From positions 1 to 64,000 of the forward strand of contig JAURVB010006524.1 in assembly GCA_033002965.1 (NCBI GenBank): DNA of 64,000 nucleotides. The letters run 5' to 3'. Source of the stretch: Piper betle (Eukaryota > Streptophyta > Magnoliopsida > Piperales > Piperaceae). Positions within the stretch are counted from its first letter, which is position 1. Each line of letters starts with the position of its first letter. The notes under the pieces were generated by a model. That model ran no database searches. It was not told where the DNA came from and was given only the letters and a program-made list of their open reading frames with translations. Made by a program: the position numbers and the translations under genes. Shown here piece by piece: positions 57,897 to 64,000 of this stretch.

Positions 57897-60380
57897 CGTA
57901 ACGACCCGCCATTTTTCACAACATTGTGGGCCTAGCTGGCCAGGTGTTACTCACAATTACGTAAATATGTCTAACATTTTTATTTAACAAAACATATAAA
58001 GATCCCACAGTCTTAGACCGTTTCCCAGTAGCCACACTTATTTCTCAAATAAATAATAAAAGGAGTCCTCATATTTATTTTGCTCCGTGCTCCGGTTGTC
58101 AATCACCTAATTTCGTATCTGCACACCTGCGGAGGCAATTCCGTGTTAGTGATTACAACACTAAGTAGTATAATAGATAAAATAAATCAAGTACATTCCA
58201 CCATTTCCTTATGTTTATTTTAATATGCGGTGGAGCGATTCCGCTATACTCCAAAACATTGAGAAGGAGGTATCCGCTGTGATCCGCACACCCTGGCCGT
58301 AGCCCTTTTTGTGGGGAGGCTACCACTACCGTCTCCAGTGCCAGTGCCTCGCACACCCCGGCCGTAGCATTTTTATGGGGAGGCTATCACTGCACTCAGG
58401 TGATTGCTATGCCCCGTTTGTGGGGAAGCTCTCACTGCCAGTTCTAGTGCCAGTGCCTCACAGACCCCGGCCGTAGCCTTTTTATGGGGAGGCTATCACT
58501 GCACTCCAGTGCGATGGAGGAATCGCTGTGCCACACTCACCCCGGCTGTAGCCTTTTTATGGGGCGGCTATCACTACTCCAAAACAATGTCGATGCATTA
58601 CACAATTTACGCACATAATACGACCCCGTGTCGGACTGAGTCAATTCTTTGACCCCGGTTGCACTCGGTGCATGGTGGTCGAATCTGGGCTCAGGCCGAC
58701 CAAGGCTACCAATAAGGAAAATACGATGTTCTACCTATTATACGTACTTGACTTGTGATTTCGTCTGACTGTGATCCGCTAACCCTAATCTGAATGAGGG
58801 CATAAAATTATACATTAGTATAATCTTATTTTGCATGAACGTACATGCAACTACATGACTGATATACTATCAATTTTAAATGATGTAATTTGTTTATGTT
58901 AGTCTTCATTTCTTAATAAATTTTCATGTAATTCTAATGATAATTAATTATTAATTATCTCCATCTAAATCCCCATTATCTAATTGATAATTTAATTATT
59001 AAAATGCCCCATACTTACCTGGTTGCCATTCTACTTTAACAAGTCATGTAATGACCCCAAAGCTCCTAGCTTTATTGTAGTCAACCAGCGAAAGCCGGTA
59101 TTCTCACCATGCATGGCAACCAACCAGTAACGTGGCGGCCTCCATTTGCTGCTATGGCATCTCCAACTTGGCCACCACATGGCAACCCTCAGCCAGTCCT
59201 TGGCGACCCTCTTCCGGCTACGCAATCAGCAACCCTGACCTGACCATGGTGACTCCATGTCGGTCACATAATCAGCCCATGACCCATGGCAGCGTCTCCC
59301 TAGTCGGCTACATAAATAGCACCCGACCAGACCCATGGCGACTACTCTAGTCAGCCACATAAACAGCACCCGACCAACATGTCTTCTTTTCCTTCCACCC
59401 AATTTCAGACCCCATCTTCTACCCACCCCACTGATCCTATTGAAAAAGAAACCCAAAGATCCAATCTTTATCCGCTGTTATCTCATGGAACTCAGATTAC
59501 ACCCTACATGGGGACCTTAATTACACCATTCATGGTGGTCGACCAGCAGCCATGGCGACCATGTCTTGCCCCATCAAGGTGACGACCAGCACCACCCCAA
59601 GTGACGACTAGTCTGCCCTTCCCATGGCAGATCAACGTCTGGCCAGCAACACCACCCAATCAACACCAACCTGGTCTCCCTACACTTCCTGATTTACATC
59701 TCCCCCCGCCGGTCTGACTCGGCCACCCAAGGCGACTCCGTCCGGCCAGCAGCACCGCTGGGAACACTCCCTTTTCCAGCACGTCAACCCTACTCACAAG
59801 GATGGAGGATGGTGTTGTTGCTGCTGCTAAAACAGCAGGACGTCCTCCTGGTTTTCTTCTTCCCTTGTTGATTTCTCATTTGATTCTTATGTTTAACATG
59901 TTTATCATTTATGCAACATGTGTATGCATGCAACAAAAGAAAAAGAAAGGAAAAGGAATTACCCGAGTGAAGGAGGAAAGCCAGCATCTGTCCAAGGAGG
60001 AGAAAGATGTAGAAGATGCCCTCCCCTTCGCCTTTTACAAAGAATGAAATGATGGCTAGGGTTTCTGGAAACACCCTTTCACCGCAATTCCTTTAATCGG
60101 GTAATTAGGTAATCAATGCGGTTCACTTAACCATTTCACTTAATTTTCTTAAATGGGTACATGGTTTAGTTCACTTAAATGGTTAAATGGATTAGTAATG
60201 TGGTCGACTTGACTGATTTAACTAGAATCGTCCGGTTAGAAATTACTTTTCAATTAACTGGGTAATTTATACTTAACCAACTAACGAATTTTTTTCCACG
60301 TTCGACCCCACCGCGTCGAACGTTATTTATTATTATTATTGTATATATATATATATATATATATATTCTGGGTTTTTACA
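57897..60380 (-). mobile_element. Solo LTR D3 (2484 bp)
   Basis: Flanked by perfect GGCCA duplications (57892-57896 and 60381-60385). The ends are CGTAACGACC (first T changed) and GGTTTTTACA. It matches D1 along its length with a shorter tandem array. No interior or primer site. Confidence 0.92.
58280..58580. repeat. Tandem repeats in D3, about 4 core copies
   Basis: Cores near 58300, 58363, 58469 and 58545; same unit as D1 and D2. Confidence 0.87.
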
Positions 60381-61384
60381 GGCCACCCATTCTGTACGGC
60401 GATGACCACCTTGCGGCCGGCTTTCGATTCATACTAATGACCACTAGCGCCGTCGGTGAGCGAGTTTTATATCACTGTTCATCACCGTCGCCGCCACCGT
60501 TTGTGCCATTTTCCGGTGCCAGCGATCCACCACTGGCCTATCCAACCACCCTGATGGGCTTCCTCTTGCCAAGATTTGCAGCTTGGGACCAACATTGTCT
60601 ACTGCCTTGGCCGTGATCACTGCCAGCAACATCGCCACACATGGCGGCGATGGTGCCCCTTTCTGGCCGACTAGTAGCCGGACTCCTCCGACCATCACCA
60701 CCATCATGTTCCCCATCCTATCCTCCTTCGATCACGAACAACTGCATATTCTGTCGTGCCGTTGTGGCTGTATTCCGGCGACGGGCATTGCCACCCCTGG
60801 TCTAGCCCTCATACCCACGCCCACGTTCGCGTCTGCATCCGCCTGGCTGACCGAGTCCGCCAGCCACCAGCCCATGTCTGAGTCCACCGTCCTATTGAGC
60901 TCTACCCAGCCAACCCAGACCATTTTCTTGCCTGAGTTAGCTCAGCACTTTCGGTTTGGTCTAGTTTAGCTTGGTTTGGTCCGGTTCAGCCTGTTTTATC
61001 CGTTCTTGCACCGTTTTCGGTATTTCGAAAACTTTTATATTAGTTTAGATGCATATTTACATTGTTTAGTATGATTGGATGTTATGATGATTTTTCTTTA
61101 TTTATTGTTTTATTTAAGTAATTATTTAGTCATTATATTTTTTGTATTTATATGTTTATTATATATGATGAACGTTTACATGATTATTTATTATTGTTAA
61201 TCTTATATTTATTTATTAATATTAGTCTTATTATGTTTATTAAATTATAAATTTATTTATTTATTTATTTATTTATTTATTTGTATGTCCGCGTGTATGT
61301 TATTATTTATTTGTATTTAATTATGCATTCTTATATTGTATAACTATGATATTATTAATATTCATGTTAATGAATATTAACTAT

Positions 61385-62586
61385 TGTTAAGTATTTAAAA
61401 GTATATAATATTTACCCATATTTTTAATGTGATTTTGTACTTCTTGGGTATAAACATTATGAATTATGTGATATTTCTCGTTATATTTTAGTTAATTAAT
61501 ATTTTATGAGATATGCTTAATTTTGGAGTTTTAATACAGAAAAAGATGAAACAAATTGAGCTTAGGGTTTGCTGGTCATATTAATGAACCCCGCTCATTG
61601 ATGGCTACAATTTTTGGTGTTGGCAAAGCTCGATGAGGATGGCTATACATAGTTTTTGTGCCATTGTCGGGGATTTGGAAACTTCATTGGACATCATAAT
61701 CAATTAGGCCACATCGAGTTGTGGAAACCTTCCTCGAATCCTTGTATCCCATCTTCTATATAAAGGGGTATTCATTTGTTGTTTGATATATCTCAACTCT
61801 TGGCTTAAGAGTTTAATAAAAGAAATATTTATAGTTTTTGTAATTTCTTTCCCTTTCATGATGAAAATTAGTTTCTAATTTATATTGTTTTCTATTTTTA
61901 TTATGGAGTAGTTTTGTATTTCGTTCTAGAAAAGAATGGAACTTAACATGGTTGAGTTAAATTTATTTCAACCTCTTACTCTTTTATTCAATCGGATTGT
62001 TTGAATTATCATGTTCTTAATGCTAAAAATAGATTGATTGCCTATTTCTTAGATTATGAAATTTAATTAAAATTTGGGAGAAATTAATTAGATTAGTAAT
62101 TGATAATTCATCATACGACGAGTCTTTTGACTTGTTTGTCATTGTGGTTGGGAGATACACAACACCGTATGCGATTGTAAGGTAAGGCATATCTTAATGA
62201 ATTATTTTGTTGATTAATCAATTATCACCGGGTGGTAGAAATTGAGGCAAAACAATAGAAGCATGAAAGAGCAGGAGCCACTATGTCATATAATTATCCT
62301 AGATCGACAATCTGAGGGAATAAAATATAAGAGTAAGATTTGATGAATATTAAATTCATGTTAAGGGAAATTCGACTCTAGAACGAGTTTTATTCTTATA
62401 ACTCTTTCTTTAATTAAAAGTTATTACTTAGATTCAGTTAAGTTGATTATTTTTGTTTTGTTCTTAATGTCATTTGCTTTAATTAATTTAAGGAAATTCA
62501 TCTCTCTGTGGGACGATACTTAAATTTATCATTATATTACTTGTTTCAACCGCGTATACTTGCTCATCATTGAAATTAATCGAACA
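61385..62586 (+). repeat. Putative 5' LTR of the Athila-like element
   Basis: From TGTTAAGTA to GAACA, AT-rich. It ends just before the primer site after the conserved lead-in CTCTCTGTGGGACGATACTT. Confidence 0.55.
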
Positions 62587-62592
62587 AGTTTT

Positions 62593-62617
62593 TAGCACCG
62601 TTGCCAGGGAGATCGAA
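62593..62617 (+). other. Primer-binding site (tRNA-Asp type)
   Basis: TAGCACCGTTGCCAGGGAGA resembles the complement of the plant tRNA-Asp 3' end, with a few mismatches. Athila elements use this primer. Confidence 0.75.
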
Positions 62618-62856
62618 TTTTCTTAGTTAATTTAGGATTAGAATTTTGAGCCTTTATCTTTTCTTTTTAGATTTTAGTGTCTGATTTTTTTAAAAAAGAA
62701 AAAATACTATATCATTGTCTTCTTCCTTATTATCATTTGTTTATGCATTGATTAGTGCAGTCACCCTTGTTTTCTTGTAATCCAGAGATTGAAAGGACTT
62801 TGAGAAACTTGCATGCTGCTGGAAGAAGAGCATAAGAAGCAATAGAAGAAGAAGCC

Positions 62857-64000
62857 ATGGACCCACAACAACAACAAATGCCTCCACTTCCACCAATTGT
62901 AGCAGTAGCCAATGATGACAACAGGGCAATCCAAGATTGGGTTGTACCTCTTGCAAGAGGGTTACAATCTATTATTATTGCACCACTGGTGAATGCGACC
63001 CACTTTGAGCTTAAACTAATTTTATTTAACATGTTACAAACTATAGGACAATTTAGTGGATCACCTACTGAAAATCCTAATAGGCATATCATTGATTTCC
63101 TATCATTTTGCAATAAGTATAAGCAACCTGGTGTCTTTGATTATGCTCTCCGCCTTCGCTTATTTACATTCTCATTAATAGGAAGTGCGAAAGAGTTGTT
63201 GTCATCATTAGATTCAATTACCACTTGGGATGAATTGTCTAAAAAAATTTTATTAAAATATTTTCCTCCTTCCAAAACTACTAGATTACGTAACAAAATT
63301 TTATCTTTTTTGCAGTTTGATGGTGAGTCTCTCTTTTAGGCATGGGAAAGATTTAAAGAATTGTTGAAAAAGTGTCCCAACCATGGTATAGAAAAATGGA
63401 TGCAACTACAAACTTTCTATAACGGGTTGTTGGGGGCAAACAAAGAACATATTTGTGCAGTGGCCAATGGATCGTGTCTTAGGATGAACCCACTTTCAAT
63501 TGCTAGAATTAATGGTTCCTAGCAACCACCCATGCAACACAAGAAAGGAACCCAAGGAGGATTACTGGAGTTTTAGAATTAGATGCACTTACTAGCTTTA
63601 TGTACTCAAGTTCAAAATATTAATATGCAAGGACATGTTAAGGCTATGGAGCCAAGGTGTGAATGGTGTGGATAAGGACATTCTACAGGTCAATGTGCAG
63701 CAGATCAAGTTAACTACGTAGGCAACTTCAATATGAACAACAATCCCTATTCCAATACCTACAATGTGGGTTGTCACAATAACCCTAACTTTTCATGGAA
63801 TAATCATCCAGAATCAGCTACTGTCTTCAATAATCCACCACCACCATCACAACATTCTCGACCTCCTTCTCTTTCTTTCTAGCCACAACAATCGGATTTG
63901 ATCCAAATGTTCAATTCTATACAACAAACTATGCAACAATTCATGCAGAATCAGCAACAAGAGTTTATGCAACAAGTTATGGTCAATCAAACAAGGAACC
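62857..64000 (+). pseudogene. Athila-like gag (broken, runs off the window)
   Basis: Starts at the ATG at 62857 (MDPQQQQMPPLPP). The capsid region (FELKLILFNM near 63004, then ITTWDELSKKILLKYFPPSK near 63217) is the retrotransposon gag domain. A TAG at 63337-63339 interrupts it where AWERFKELLKKCP continues in frame. Further stops lie near 63521 and 63574. A CCHC knuckle (CEWCG, GHSTGQC) is at about 63660-63700 with a stop inside it. A Gln/Asn/Pro-rich tail continues to the window end. The particle protein cannot be made whole. No pol is in view. Confidence 0.87.

Larger units (their letters stand above)
51299..61384 (+). mobile_element. LARD-like non-coding LTR element F2
   Basis: A 5' LTR fragment (51299-53405), primer site (53409-53424), a 3.8-kb interior without recognisable coding sequence, polypurine tract (57242-57256), and a 3' LTR from 57257 that is interrupted by solo LTR D3 and then cut by an Athila-like LTR at 61385. 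The reconstructed LTR length is about 3 kb. LTR ends and internal blocks resemble family B, so the B solo LTRs probably come from similar elements. Confidence 0.83.
57257..61384 (+). repeat. F2 3' LTR, split by D3
   Basis: Two pieces, 57257-57896 and 60386-61384 (after the duplicated GGCCA at 60381-60385). The right end is lost to the Athila-like LTR at 61385. Confidence 0.82.
61385..64000 (+). mobile_element. Athila-like Ty3/gypsy element (left part)
   Basis: A probable LTR (61385-62586), tRNA-Asp-type primer site, untranslated leader and gag, running off the window. The primer-site type and the gag sequence both point to the Athila/Tat side of Ty3/gypsy. The LTR start at 61385 was placed where similarity to the F2 LTR ends and a TG occurs, so it is approximate. 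Confidence 0.8.

Overview
This window looks like a piece of an angiosperm nuclear genome that is overwhelmingly retrotransposon, with one recognisable host gene. The plant assignment rests on three things: the gene encodes the plant form of TRS120 and has nine short GT-AG introns; the elements are plant-type Ty3/gypsy, TRIM, LARD and Athila-like retrotransposons; and the primer-binding sites match plant tRNA-iMet and tRNA-Asp. I cannot name the species. No tRNA, rRNA, CRISPR or prokaryotic-type operon was seen.

Layout. 1-8463: a decayed Ty3/gypsy element (gypsy-1; gag, protease, RT, RNase H, integrase), split by a younger minus-strand gag-only element, A1 (3685-7609). 8464-10492: an LTR fragment of family B. 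10577-16327: a minus-strand gypsy element (E) with a 2.9-kb LTR and a broken pol, ending in a short inverted integrase fragment. 16328-19913: a tandem TRIM array with a 3-kb solo LTR (D1) inside it. 21283-27460: the TRS120 gene, 10 exons. 28623-29084: a complete TRIM with target duplication. 29625-32558: solo LTR B2. 32887-37209: a rearranged TRIM cluster, partly a head-to-head palindrome, holding solo LTR B3. 37836-39690: an LTR fragment (F1) carrying a palindromic DNA transposon inserted in a TA microsatellite. 40165-43590: decayed TRIM and gypsy remnants. 43601-47566: fragments B4, D2 and B5. 47567-51298: the youngest-looking element, A3, whose LTRs carry 121-bp tandem repeats. 51299-61384: a LARD-like element (F2) with a non-coding interior and solo LTR D3 in its 3' LTR. 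61385-64000: the start of an Athila-like element.

Relationships. Families A, D and E share LTR-end sequence (TGTAACGAC...) and look like one superfamily of long-LTR, mostly non-autonomous gypsy relatives. B and F form a second (TGTAAAACCC...GTGTTACA) with 3-kb LTRs. Neither A nor F encodes a polymerase here, so both presumably depend on autonomous relatives. Several families carry private tandem repeats inside the LTR whose copy number varies from copy to copy.

The TRS120 gene is intact in splice sites and reading frame except for three single-base losses, all in C or G homopolymers. That pattern suggests base-calling error more than true decay. All coordinates and repeat boundaries were read by eye.
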